From an uncultured Lachnospiraceae bacterium (lineage in GTDB: Bacteria; Bacillota; Clostridia; Lachnospirales; Lachnospiraceae): 14,518 nt of DNA. Below are positions 1-7,215 of the stretch, piece by piece; positions within the stretch are counted from its first letter, which is position 1; every line of letters begins with the position of its first letter. The stretch lies in NCBI GenBank assembly GCA_905201915.1, contig CAJKQE010000056.1, forward strand, positions 1 to 14,518, read 5' to 3'. The notes beneath the pieces are model-generated. The model ran no database searches. It saw only the letters and a list, made by a program, of their open reading frames with translations, and was not told the origin of the DNA. A program made the translations under genes and the position numbers.

Positions 1-48
1 GAAATCGCTGAAACCCGCATAAACACTGGCTTTTTTAAGCAACTCGAT

Positions 49-1341
49 TTATTCGAATTCTATCGTAGCCACCGGCTTCGGAGTAATTTCATAGCATACT
101 CTGCTGACACTTGGAACTTCCGCCGTAATTCTAGCGCAAATTTTTTCCAGAATATCATAATCAATTCTTTCAATACTTGCAGTCATGGCATCAATGGTAT
201 TAACAGCACGAATTACCACCATATATCCCATGCTTCTTGCATTATCTCTTACACCAACAGCTTTAAAATCCGGTACTACAGTAAAATACTGCCATACTTT
301 CTTATCCAAACCTGCTTTTGCAAATTCTTCTCTTAAAATTGCATCAGACTCTCTTAAAGCTTCCAATCTGTCTCTTGTAATTGCACCAAGACATCTTACA
401 CCAAGTCCCGGTCCTGGGAACGGCTGACGGTAAACCATATCATGAGGCAATCCCAGTTCAATACCGCAAGCGCGAACTTCATCTTTAAACAACTGTTTCA
501 AAGGTTCTACCAATTCAAACTGTAAGTCTTCCGGCAGACCTCCTACATTATGATGAGACTTCACACATTTAGCTGTTTTTGTACCACTTTCAATAATATC
601 AGGATAAATAGTTCCCTGTCCTAAGAAATCAATGCCTTCCAATTTTCTGGCTTCTTCTTCAAATACACGGATAAATTCACCGCCGATAATTTTACGTTTT
701 TCTTCTGGGTCAGCTACATTTTCCAGTTTTCCTAAAAATCTTTCTGTAGCATCTACATAAATCAGATTTGCGTGAAGCTCGTCTCTAAAGATTTTCACAA
801 CGCTTTCAGACTCATTTTTACGCATTAAGCCATGATTTACATGAACACATACAAGCTGCTGTCCAATGGCTTTAATTAACATAGCTGCTACAACAGAAGA
901 ATCTACACCGCCGGATAAAGCCAGTAAAACCTTCTTATCCCCTACCTGTTTACGGATAAGTTCTACCTGATCCTCGATAAAATTCTTCATATTCCAGTTT
1001 GCTTCTGCCTTACATTCTTCAAATACAAATTGTTTTAATTCTTCCTGATTTGGAAGCTCCTTAAACTGTTTTTCACATTTTGAAGCCGGATAATCAACAG
1101 AAATCATTGGGTATCCTAAAGTGTAAAGCTCTGGTCTTATTTCCACTTCTTTTCCATCTACAACTCTGTTTTCTCCACCGTTTAAAATAATACCTTTTAC
1201 ATTATCCAGCGCCTGAAGTTCTTCCACAGTAATATCATGTGGATGAATTTCACTGTAAACTCCCAGCTCTCTGATTTCTCTGGCAACCACTGTATTTTCA
1301 GTGCTGCCCAAATCCAGAATTACAATCATATCCTGTTTCAT
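49..1341 (-). CDS. guaA: GMP synthase with a degenerate, truncated glutaminase domain
   Basis: The protein should make GMP from XMP and ATP, the last step of guanine nucleotide synthesis in the cytosol. The ATP pyrophosphatase half is complete: the P-loop SGGVDSS is at residues 143-149, followed by GQGTIYPDIIES, KSHHNVGGLP and the PFPGPGLGVR block. The C-terminal dimerisation domain ends in PVATIEFE. The N-terminal class I amidotransferase domain is broken. It begins normally (ILDLGS, RELGVYSEI, GIILNGG), but where GuaA has the nucleophile motif GVCYG this protein reads SVDYP (81-85), with Asp83 in the Cys position. About 95 residues holding the His-Glu pair are then missing, and the sequence resumes at the linker before the synthetase domain. 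It is 430 residues long against about 510-525 for normal GuaA. The frame is open and the core conserved, so it looks functional with free ammonia rather than decayed. An AAAGGAGAG site lies 7 bp before the ATG. Confidence 0.93.
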   Translation of the reverse strand: MKQDMIVILDLGSTENTVVAREIRELGVYSEIHPHDITVEELQALDNVKGIILNGGENRVVDGKEVEIRPELYTLGYPMISVDYPASKCEKQFKELPNQEELKQFVFEECKAEANWNMKNFIEDQVELIRKQVGDKKVLLALSGGVDSSVVAAMLIKAIGQQLVCVHVNHGLMRKNESESVVKIFRDELHANLIYVDATERFLGKLENVADPEEKRKIIGGEFIRVFEEEARKLEGIDFLGQGTIYPDIIESGTKTAKCVKSHHNVGGLPEDLQFELVEPLKQLFKDEVRACGIELGLPHDMVYRQPFPGPGLGVRCLGAITRDRLEALRESDAILREEFAKAGLDKKVWQYFTVVPDFKAVGVRDNARSMGYMVVIRAVNTIDAMTASIERIDYDILEKICARITAEVPSVSRVCYEITPKPVATIEFE

Positions 1342-1377
1342 GGTATTCTCTCCTTTTACATTTGAAATCTAAACGTA

Positions 1378-1411
1378 CTTCTATTATACCTCTTAACCTG
1401 ATAAAAATCAT
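1378..1411 (-). promoter_or_regulatory. Probable promoter of the GMP synthase gene
   Basis: On the minus strand a perfect TATAAT lies at 1383-1388, about 40 bp before the start codon of the GMP synthase gene. The -35 region (around 1406-1411, ATGATT) is poor. A short inverted repeat, CTGAT-N7-ATCAG, overlaps that -35 region. This supports separate transcription of the GMP synthase gene from the operon upstream of it. No purine riboswitch is visible; the leader is too short to hold one. Confidence 0.45.
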
Positions 1412-1439
1412 CAGAAACTTACTACTCATCCATCAAATC

Positions 1440-1477
1440 GTAACAATTCAGCCATATTAGCTCGAATTGATAGTTAC
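1440..1477 (-). terminator. Weak hairpin at the end of marR, possible terminator
   Basis: The arms GTAAC/GTTAC and AATTC/GAATT (with a GATA bulge), plus an inner AGC/GCT, fold into a hairpin overlapping the TAA stop of marR. No uridine tract follows on the minus strand, so termination is uncertain. It may only stabilise the 3' end. Confidence 0.25.
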
Positions 1478-1908
1478 ACCAAATTTTCTATCATCTTTTT
1501 CAAAACGCCAATACAGGTCTGATAATCCTCAGAAGGTATTCCCTCCCTTAGCTTAGTCTCGACACTGCGTATATTCTCCACAACTTCCTTTTGTATCGTC
1601 AATGATTTTTCTGTGGGAATGATTTCCTTCATTCTGGCATCTTCTTTAGAACATTCTCTGCAAATAAAACCATTTTTCTCCATAAGCTTTAAAATTTCCG
1701 TTGCCGTTGATTTTCGAATATCAAATTCCTTCTCGATATCCTTTTGATATACCGGAGCTTCTAATGCTCTAAGCAGAATAAAATGAAGTACTCTGTTCTG
1801 CATATTGGTAAGTCCACATCTCTTCTCTGAAGAAAGAGTAATTTTCCGCTTTAACTGATGAGAAAGTATATTAATCAATCTCCCTGCATCTTCCTGATGG
1901 CTTTTCAT
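1474..1908 (-). CDS. MarR-family transcriptional regulator
   Basis: This is a small winged-helix DNA-binding regulator of the MarR type, a family whose members bind palindromic operators as dimers and often respond to small molecules. Counting from the upstream ATG at 1914, the recognition-helix region is about residues 55-83 (YQKDIEKEFDIRKSTATEIL then MEKNGF). The wing follows with the family-typical basic/acidic turn (SKEDARMKEI, 89-98), and helices at both ends would form the dimer interface. The length of about 144 residues is normal. I chose the ATG at 1906-1908 because the AGGG element is 7 bp before it; the ATG at 1912-1914 has only 1 bp of spacing. That AGGG overlaps the stop codon of the aminopeptidase gene, which indicates translational coupling as the third gene of tex-pepP-marR. 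Its target is unknown; autoregulation at the tex promoter is possible. Confidence 0.88.
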   Translation of the reverse strand: MKSHQEDAGRLINILSHQLKRKITLSSEKRCGLTNMQNRVLHFILLRALEAPVYQKDIEKEFDIRKSTATEILKLMEKNGFICRECSKEDARMKEIIPTEKSLTIQKEVVENIRSVETKLREGIPSEDYQTCIGVLKKMIENLV

Positions 1909-1919
1909 ATTCATTCCCT

Positions 1920-3725
1920 TTACTTGATTTCAGCAGTTGCCTCTTTCAACCATTGACGTTCCTCTTCAGAAAGCATCGGTCCCACAATCTCATATACCCT
2001 CTGATGATATTCGTTCAGCCATACAAGTTCTGCCTTTGTAAGCATTTCCGGTAAAATTGCTTCTCTTTCATAAGGAACCCATGTCATGTTTTCAAATTCC
2101 ATGAACTGTCCATATCCATTCTTTTCTGCTTTTTTACAAAGAAGAAGATTTTCTGTACGAATGCCATATTTTCCTTCTAAATACAGTCCCGGTTCATCTG
2201 ATGTAAGCATACCTTCTTCCAGAGGTGTTGTATTTCCGCGTCTTCCATTAGCACGCATTCTCCAGTTAATATTCTGAGGGCCTTCATGAACATTCAACAA
2301 ATATCCCACACCATGTCCTGTTCCATGGTTAAAATCCATTGCTCTTTCCCAGAGAGGTCCTCTCGCCAATACGTCTAAATTAGCTCCGCTGCATCCATAC
2401 TGGAATTTTGCCATAGCAAGGCGAATATGTCCCTGAAGCACCAGAGTAAAGTTTTCTTTCTGTTCCTGTGTCAGCTCTCCTGCCGCAATGGTTCTTGTGA
2501 TATCTGTTGTTCCCTGCCAATACTGAGCGCCGGAATCAATCAGGAAAAATCCCTTTGGCTCTACCTTTGCATACTCTGTTTCGGTAGGTGCATAATGGCA
2601 CATTGCTGCATTTGCTTCATAAGCACAGATTGTCTCAAAACTTAAATCCAGACAATCCGGATCTTCTTTTCTAAATTCCAAACTCTTTTCTGCTGCACTG
2701 TACTCAGTAATTTCCCCGCTGTTTACATGATTTTTAAACCAGTAGATAAATCTGCACATTGCCTTTGCATCTTTGATATGGGCAATTCGAATGTTTTCCA
2801 TCTCTGTTTCAGTTTTACAGCCCTTCATAATTGCTGCAGGATTGCTCTGGAAAATAACTTCTACATTTTCCGGAAGATTTTTGTACAAAGTATAGTTGGT
2901 GCAGGCATCTTCCAACATAATTTTACTGTCATCTGCCAATGCTTTTACGTCCTCATAAATTGCAAAGTAATCATGAAGCACCACACCTGCTTTTTCTAAT
3001 TCTGCTCTTACCTGTTCAGATACCGCTTCTTCCTGTACATAAAAGTGAACCTGCTCCATAGTTACCATTACATAAGACATCACTACCGGATTATAAATAA
3101 TATCATTTCCACGAATATTCAAAAGCCACACAATATCATCCATACTGCTGATAATATGCACATTTGCCCCAGCTTCTTTCATGGCATCTCTTACATCCTG
3201 AATTTTATCTTCTCTGGATTTTCCCGCATATTTTACATCTAAAGTATATACAGGCTCTTTTGACATTTCCGGTCTGTCTGTCCAGATTGCTCCTGCCAAA
3301 TCATCCTGATATTCAAATCTGCCTTCTTTTTCCTGTACCAGAGTTTCAAAATCTTTGCCTTCTGCCACATGAATCGTTCTTCCGTCACATCCCAGACAGC
3401 CATTCATTGGTAAATTCTCTTTAATAAATTCTTCTACTGTAGGAACTCCTTCCTCTCCCATTTTCATGAGAGTTACTCCTGTACCCTCCAGCTGTTTTGC
3501 CGCCTGAATAAAATATCTTCCGTCTGTCCACAGGTAAGCATTATCTCTTGTAACAAGCAGTGTTCCTGCGGAACCGGAAAATCCGGATAACCACGCTCTT
3601 ACCTTAAAATAAGTTCCTACATACTCTGACTGGTGAAAATCTGCTGTAGGCACCAAATACATATCCATGTTTGCTGCCTGCATTTTTTCCTGCAATTTTG
3701 CAATTCGTTCCTGATTAACGTTCAT
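1920..3725 (-). CDS. Aminopeptidase P family protein (M24 metallopeptidase, Xaa-Pro type)
   Basis: This is a cytosolic metallopeptidase that should remove an N-terminal residue preceding proline. At 601 residues it is the long three-domain form, like eukaryotic cytosolic APP1, rather than the ~350-440-residue bacterial PepQ/PepP forms. Two creatinase-like N-terminal domains (about 1-135 and 160-315) precede the pita-bread M24 catalytic domain (about 315-530) and a C-terminal extension. Visible metal-site motifs are LIDSGAQYWQGTTDITRT (two Asp ligands), FNHGTGHGVGYLLNVHEGP (His), LTSDEPGLY (Glu) and GIRTENLLL (Glu), so all five ligands appear present. No signal peptide is seen. AAAGGAAG lies about 8 bp before the ATG. 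The gene is 18 bp after tex and overlaps the marR ribosome binding site, so it is the middle gene of a three-gene operon. Confidence 0.95.
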   Translation of the reverse strand: MNVNQERIAKLQEKMQAANMDMYLVPTADFHQSEYVGTYFKVRAWLSGFSGSAGTLLVTRDNAYLWTDGRYFIQAAKQLEGTGVTLMKMGEEGVPTVEEFIKENLPMNGCLGCDGRTIHVAEGKDFETLVQEKEGRFEYQDDLAGAIWTDRPEMSKEPVYTLDVKYAGKSREDKIQDVRDAMKEAGANVHIISSMDDIVWLLNIRGNDIIYNPVVMSYVMVTMEQVHFYVQEEAVSEQVRAELEKAGVVLHDYFAIYEDVKALADDSKIMLEDACTNYTLYKNLPENVEVIFQSNPAAIMKGCKTETEMENIRIAHIKDAKAMCRFIYWFKNHVNSGEITEYSAAEKSLEFRKEDPDCLDLSFETICAYEANAAMCHYAPTETEYAKVEPKGFFLIDSGAQYWQGTTDITRTIAAGELTQEQKENFTLVLQGHIRLAMAKFQYGCSGANLDVLARGPLWERAMDFNHGTGHGVGYLLNVHEGPQNINWRMRANGRRGNTTPLEEGMLTSDEPGLYLEGKYGIRTENLLLCKKAEKNGYGQFMEFENMTWVPYEREAILPEMLTKAELVWLNEYHQRVYEIVGPMLSEEERQWLKEATAEIK

Positions 3726-3743
3726 GTTAAGCGCTTCCTTTCT

Positions 3744-5888
3744 TTATTTAATCCCCTTCATGGTCAGGGAAATTCTCTTTTTCTTCATATCAACACCCAA
3801 TACCATAACATCTACTACATCACCTACGCTTACTGCTTCCAAAGGATGTTTAATGTAGCGTTCTGTCATCTGGGAAATATGTACAAGTCCATCCTGATGT
3901 ACACCGATATCCACAAAAGCTCCGAAATCAATTACATTTCGAACGGTTCCTTTTAATACCATTCCTTCTTTTAAATCCTTCATATCCAAAACGTCTGTAC
4001 GAAGAATTGGCTTCGGCATTTCCTCACGTGGGTCACGTCCTGGTTTTGTCAGCTCCTTGACAATATCTCTTAATGTCATTTCACCAACCCCCAGCTTTTC
4101 TGCCTGCTGTGCATAGTCTTTTACAAAATATACCTGCTGCCCATTAAAAATATCTTCTGGTTTCATTCCCATACTTTCCAGAAATTTCTCTGCTGCCGGA
4201 TAGCTTTCTGGATGAACACTGGTAGCATCCAGAGGATTTTTGCCCCCGCGGATACGCAGGAAACCTGCACACTGTTCAAAGGCTTTTGGCCCTAATTTTG
4301 CAACTTTTAAAAGCTCTTTTCTATTTTTAAACTCACCGTTTTCTTCTCTATATACAACGATATTTTTCGCAATCGCTTTGCTGATACCGGAAACATATTC
4401 CAACAGAGAAACAGATGCTGTATTTAAGTCTACACCGACTTTATTTACACAGTCTTCCACTACTCCAGAAAGGGCTTCGCCCAGTTTTTTCTGGTTCATA
4501 TCATGCTGATACTGCCCAACTCCGATAGATTTCGGATCGATTTTAACCAACTCTGCCAATGGGTCCTGAAGTCTTCTTGCGATAGATGCCGCACTTCTCT
4601 GTCCCACGTCAAAATTCGGGAATTCTTCTGTTGCCAGCTTACTTGCAGAGTATACAGAAGCTCCTGCTTCATTTGTAATTACATACTGAACCTTCTGTGG
4701 AATTTCTTTTAAAAGCTCAACAATTACCTGCTCAGACTCTCTGCTGGCAGTTCCGTTCCCTACGGAAAACAGAGTAATATTATACTTTTCAATCATTTCT
4801 TTTAAGGTTTCTTTTGCCGCTGCAATTTTTGCCGGTGTGGTAGGCGCAGTCGGGTAAATAACTGTGGTATCCAGCACCTTACCTGTGACATCTACTACCG
4901 CCAACTTACAGCCTGTACGAAAAGCAGGGTCCCAGCCCAATACGACCTGCCCTACGATTGGAGGCTGCATTAAAAGCTGTTCCAGATTTTTCTTAAAGAC
5001 TTTAATTGCTCCGTCTTCTGCCTTTTCTGTTAAATCATTTCTGATTTCTCTTTCAATCGCCGGCGCAATCAGACGTCTGTAACTGTCTTCCACTGCTGCT
5101 TTTAAAACAGGTGTAGTATTTTCATTTTCTTTTGTAATTACCTGTTTTTCCAGATAACGGAGAATGTCTTCTTCCGGTGCAGAAATTTTCACCGTAAGGA
5201 TTTTTTCCTTTTCTCCTCGGTTAATGGCTAAAACTCTGTGACCTGCCACCTTTGATACCGGTTCCTCATGGTCATAATACATCTCATAAACAGTTGTTTC
5301 TTCCGGCTTCTTTGCAACAGAAACAAGCATTCCCTGTTTCATTGTCATTTCACGGATACGAATACGATAATCTGCTTCATCAGAAATACTTTCTGCTACA
5401 ATATCCATAGCTCCGGCAATCGCTTCTTTTACATTTTTTACTTCTTTTTCTTCAGAAACAAAAGCTTCCGCTTCTTCCTCAATACTTTTTTCCGTCATCT
5501 GAAGAAGCACAATATTAGCCAGACCTTCCAGGCCTTTTTCCTTTGCAATCGTAGCTCTTGTTCTTCTCTTTGGTCTGTATGGACGATATAAATCTTCCAC
5601 CACAACCAATGTCTGCGCTTCTAAAATCTGTTTCTTTAATTCTTCTGTTAATTTGCCCTGTTCTTCAATACTTGAAAGAACCTGTTTTTTCTTATCTTCC
5701 AGATTACGCAGATAAGTAAGACGTTCAAACAATGTACGAAGCTGTTCATCATTTAAAGCTCCTGTTGCTTCTTTACGGTAACGAGAAATAAACGGGATTG
5801 TATTTCCCTCATCTATTAAGGAAACAGCAGCTTCTACCTGCCATTTTTCTACATTTAACTCCTGAGTTATAATCTGTATAATGTCCAT
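3744..5888 (-). CDS. tex: Tex family RNA-binding transcription accessory protein
   Basis: Tex is a nucleic-acid-binding protein related to eukaryotic Spt6 and linked to transcription and RNA handling. The 714-residue length is typical. The layout is an N-terminal helical Tex domain with RYRKEATGALNDEQL and YRPYRPKRRTRATIAKEKGL; a YqgF/RNase H-like fold starting near residue 313 (VLGWDPAFRTGCKLAVVD); a helix-hairpin-helix region at about 490-555 (LNTASVSLLEYVSGI, KLGPKAFEQCAGFLRI); and a C-terminal S1 domain at about 640-712 (KGTVRNVIDFGAFVDIGV, DGLVHISQM). The start is supported by AAAGGA 7-8 bp upstream. It is the first gene of the operon with the aminopeptidase and marR genes. Its promoter is TTGACA-N17-TAAGGT with a palindrome across the -10. 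Confidence 0.96.
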   Translation of the reverse strand: MDIIQIITQELNVEKWQVEAAVSLIDEGNTIPFISRYRKEATGALNDEQLRTLFERLTYLRNLEDKKKQVLSSIEEQGKLTEELKKQILEAQTLVVVEDLYRPYRPKRRTRATIAKEKGLEGLANIVLLQMTEKSIEEEAEAFVSEEKEVKNVKEAIAGAMDIVAESISDEADYRIRIREMTMKQGMLVSVAKKPEETTVYEMYYDHEEPVSKVAGHRVLAINRGEKEKILTVKISAPEEDILRYLEKQVITKENENTTPVLKAAVEDSYRRLIAPAIEREIRNDLTEKAEDGAIKVFKKNLEQLLMQPPIVGQVVLGWDPAFRTGCKLAVVDVTGKVLDTTVIYPTAPTTPAKIAAAKETLKEMIEKYNITLFSVGNGTASRESEQVIVELLKEIPQKVQYVITNEAGASVYSASKLATEEFPNFDVGQRSAASIARRLQDPLAELVKIDPKSIGVGQYQHDMNQKKLGEALSGVVEDCVNKVGVDLNTASVSLLEYVSGISKAIAKNIVVYREENGEFKNRKELLKVAKLGPKAFEQCAGFLRIRGGKNPLDATSVHPESYPAAEKFLESMGMKPEDIFNGQQVYFVKDYAQQAEKLGVGEMTLRDIVKELTKPGRDPREEMPKPILRTDVLDMKDLKEGMVLKGTVRNVIDFGAFVDIGVHQDGLVHISQMTERYIKHPLEAVSVGDVVDVMVLGVDMKKKRISLTMKGIK

Positions 5889-5918
5889 ATAACTGTCCTT
5901 TCTCTTTTAACTATTATC

Positions 5919-5955
5919 ACCTTACAACCTTATCAATCTGTAAGGAATTTGTCAA
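5919..5955 (-). promoter_or_regulatory. tex operon promoter with palindromic operator candidate
   Basis: On the minus strand a perfect TTGACA (5950-5955) is followed after 17 bp by TAAGGT (5927-5932) preceded by TGA, an extended -10. A perfect inverted repeat, CCTTACA (5920-5926) - 12 bp - TGTAAGG (5939-5945), brackets the -10. A second ACCTTA lies at 5919-5924, so the half-site occurs three times. The placement is that of a repressor site. The MarR protein encoded at the end of this operon is an obvious but untested candidate. Confidence 0.6.
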
Positions 5956-6012
5956 GAAATTGTTATTGTTCCCTCTACTTACAGCAGTGTGCCAAAATTC
6001 ATGTTTTTTTAT

Positions 6013-6040
6013 TGCCTGAAAAAATAATACATGATAAAAT
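6013..6040 (+). promoter_or_regulatory. Promoter of the DUF4190-like gene
   Basis: TTGCCT-like -35 (6012-6017), 17 bp, then TAAAAT (6035-6040) preceded by TGA, an extended -10. It lies 37 bp before the start of the plus-strand gene and faces away from the tex promoter. Confidence 0.6.
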
Positions 6041-6077
6041 GACTTTATTATTATTCAAAAGAAACGAGGTCTAGCCT

Positions 6078-6635
6078 ATGGAAAATCCATATAATAATGA
6101 AGAGTCTTATCAGCCTGTTCCACCACAAGAACCAATCCCTTCCACTCCCTCTCTTTATCAGGGAAACAATGGATTTGCCACAGCATCTTTAGTTATGGGA
6201 ATTCTTTCCCTTGTATTTTTTTGCTGTGCACCACCTTTACTCTTTATTGTATCAGGTCTTGGAATTCTTTTTTCCAGCCTGTCCAAAGGTGAGCGTGCCC
6301 GCTCCGGTGCCGCAAAAACAGGTCTTGCGCTATCCGCCAGTGCTTTAGCTATTATGAGTGCATTTTTAATCTTTTTTTGCTCAGCATTTCTGCTCTCACC
6401 GGAAGGAAGCTCATTTTTAAGAGATTATCTTCATATTCTTACAGATGAAAATGTCAGTGATGAGGAAATATACAATTTCTTAGATGAATATTTAAACGGT
6501 TTTGAAGGTGATGCAGGTACGGACAGTTGGGACTATGAAAATTCTCCTGATTATTACGAGGATTTTGATGAATTTCAACTTCCTCCTGAATTTTTCCAAC
6601 AGCCTGAAACAGACAATATTGACAGCTTTATATAA
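6078..6635 (+). CDS. DUF4190-like small membrane protein with acidic C-terminal tail
   Basis: The function is unknown. The 185-residue protein opens with a polar, proline-rich cytosolic-looking segment (1-30) without a signal peptide. Then comes the pattern of DUF4190 proteins: ASLVMGILSLVFFCC, a short proline break, LLFIVSGLGILFSSL (35-68), a charged loop SKGERARSGAAK, and a second hydrophobic stretch (82-106). The last 75 residues are very acidic and aromatic (DAGTDSWDYE, PDYYEDFDEF) and probably disordered. GAGG lies 8 bp before the ATG. The gene has its own promoter and a strong downstream hairpin, so it is monocistronic. Neighbouring genes encode two more small membrane proteins of unknown function (DUF2752, DUF975). 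The DUF4190 family call is by pattern only. Confidence 0.8.
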   Translation: MENPYNNEESYQPVPPQEPIPSTPSLYQGNNGFATASLVMGILSLVFFCCAPPLLFIVSGLGILFSSLSKGERARSGAAKTGLALSASALAIMSAFLIFFCSAFLLSPEGSSFLRDYLHILTDENVSDEEIYNFLDEYLNGFEGDAGTDSWDYENSPDYYEDFDEFQLPPEFFQQPETDNIDSFI

Positions 6636-6656
6636 ACTTTTATTTTACGTATTTTC

Positions 6657-6705
6657 ATGGGGAATTTGCCTATTTATATCAGGGCAATTCCCCATATTAT
6701 TTTTA
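6657..6705. terminator. Bidirectional terminator between convergent genes
   Basis: ATGGGGAATTTGCC (6657-6670) pairs with GGCAATTCCCCAT (6683-6695), a 13-bp stem with one bulged T and a 12-nt loop. On the plus strand it is followed by ATTATTTTT. On the minus strand the stem covers the last codons and stop of the DUF2752 gene and is followed by an A/T-rich tract, so it can serve both genes. Confidence 0.75.
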
Positions 6706-7099
6706 CTGCATTCTTGAAAATCCACTGTACAAGAATAATGATAACCGCCCCATATAAATACTTTTCTGTATAAGGCATACTTATACGCAGCCTGCCTTTT
6801 GATAAATACTGAATGGTATGGGAAATCATGTACCAGCTATACAAAACAGCTCCGTAAATCACCACAGGATGATAGAAAAAAGAGCCTATCACATCACCTT
6901 TCAGTAAAGCTTTTACTGCTCTTGTTCCTCCGCATCCGGGACAATAATACCCTGTCCATTTGTGAAAAAGACAAGGAGGTAAAGCAAAATCAACAGGAAA
7001 AAACCTTTTCATAACTAATAAAAAAATACTCGCAAATAATAAAAGAACTCCTGCTTCATAGATATTCTTTTCCAGTCTCAAATCTCTGCTTTTCTTCAT
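6674..7099 (-). CDS. DUF2752 family membrane protein
   Basis: This is a 141-residue protein of unknown function. The diagnostic DUF2752 motif is clear at residues 53-60 (CPGCGGTR), just after a hydrophobic N-terminal segment (about 14-33) and a PPCLFHKWTGYY approach, and before the loop ALLKGDVIGSFFYHP. Two further hydrophobic segments (about 78-97 and 115-138) make three predicted membrane spans. The paired cysteines could bind metal or form a disulfide; neither is shown. I chose the ATG at 7097-7099 although its GGAG is distant (14 bp). The longer frame reaching 7222 runs through a hairpin-rich non-coding element and through this gene's own probable extended -10 promoter at 7143-7151. The gene converges on the DUF4190-like gene and diverges from the DUF975 gene. 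Confidence 0.82.
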   Translation of the reverse strand: MKKSRDLRLEKNIYEAGVLLLFASIFLLVMKRFFPVDFALPPCLFHKWTGYYCPGCGGTRAVKALLKGDVIGSFFYHPVVIYGAVLYSWYMISHTIQYLSKGRLRISMPYTEKYLYGAVIIILVQWIFKNAVKIIWGIALI

Positions 7100-7142
7100 A
7101 ATTTTATTGTATTCTCCATCTACTATGTTATAATAAAAATAT

Positions 7143-7152
7143 ATTATACCAC
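7143..7152 (-). promoter_or_regulatory. Extended -10 promoter for the DUF2752 gene
   Basis: On the minus strand the sequence reads GTGGTATAAT: a perfect TATAAT (7143-7148) preceded by TGG, an extended -10. It would start transcription about 36 bp before the chosen ATG. No good -35 is visible. The same 10 bp recur in direct orientation at 7273-7282. Confidence 0.5.
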
Positions 7153-7187
7153 GTACGCAGACGAGAAAGCACCCGAAGGGTATTTGC

Positions 7188-7215
7188 TCGACAAGTCGTG
7201 GCTTGCCGTTATAAT
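7188..7215 (+). promoter_or_regulatory. Rightward promoter inside the hairpin element
   Basis: TCGACA (7188-7193, one base from the -35 consensus), 16 bp, then a perfect TATAAT (7210-7215). It reads towards the DUF975 gene. The predicted leader of about 90 nt would include the two perfect hairpins at 7233-7272 before the AGGAGG at 7299-7304. Confidence 0.5.

Noticed and set aside
185..427. Plus-strand open frame inside the GMP synthase gene
   Set aside because: It is antisense to a strongly conserved gene, has no ribosome binding site and no recognisable protein.
2086..3956. Several plus-strand open frames across the aminopeptidase gene and the end of tex
   Set aside because: They are low-complexity antisense frames rich in Cys, Phe and Ser, as expected from the reverse of Lys/Glu-rich coding DNA.
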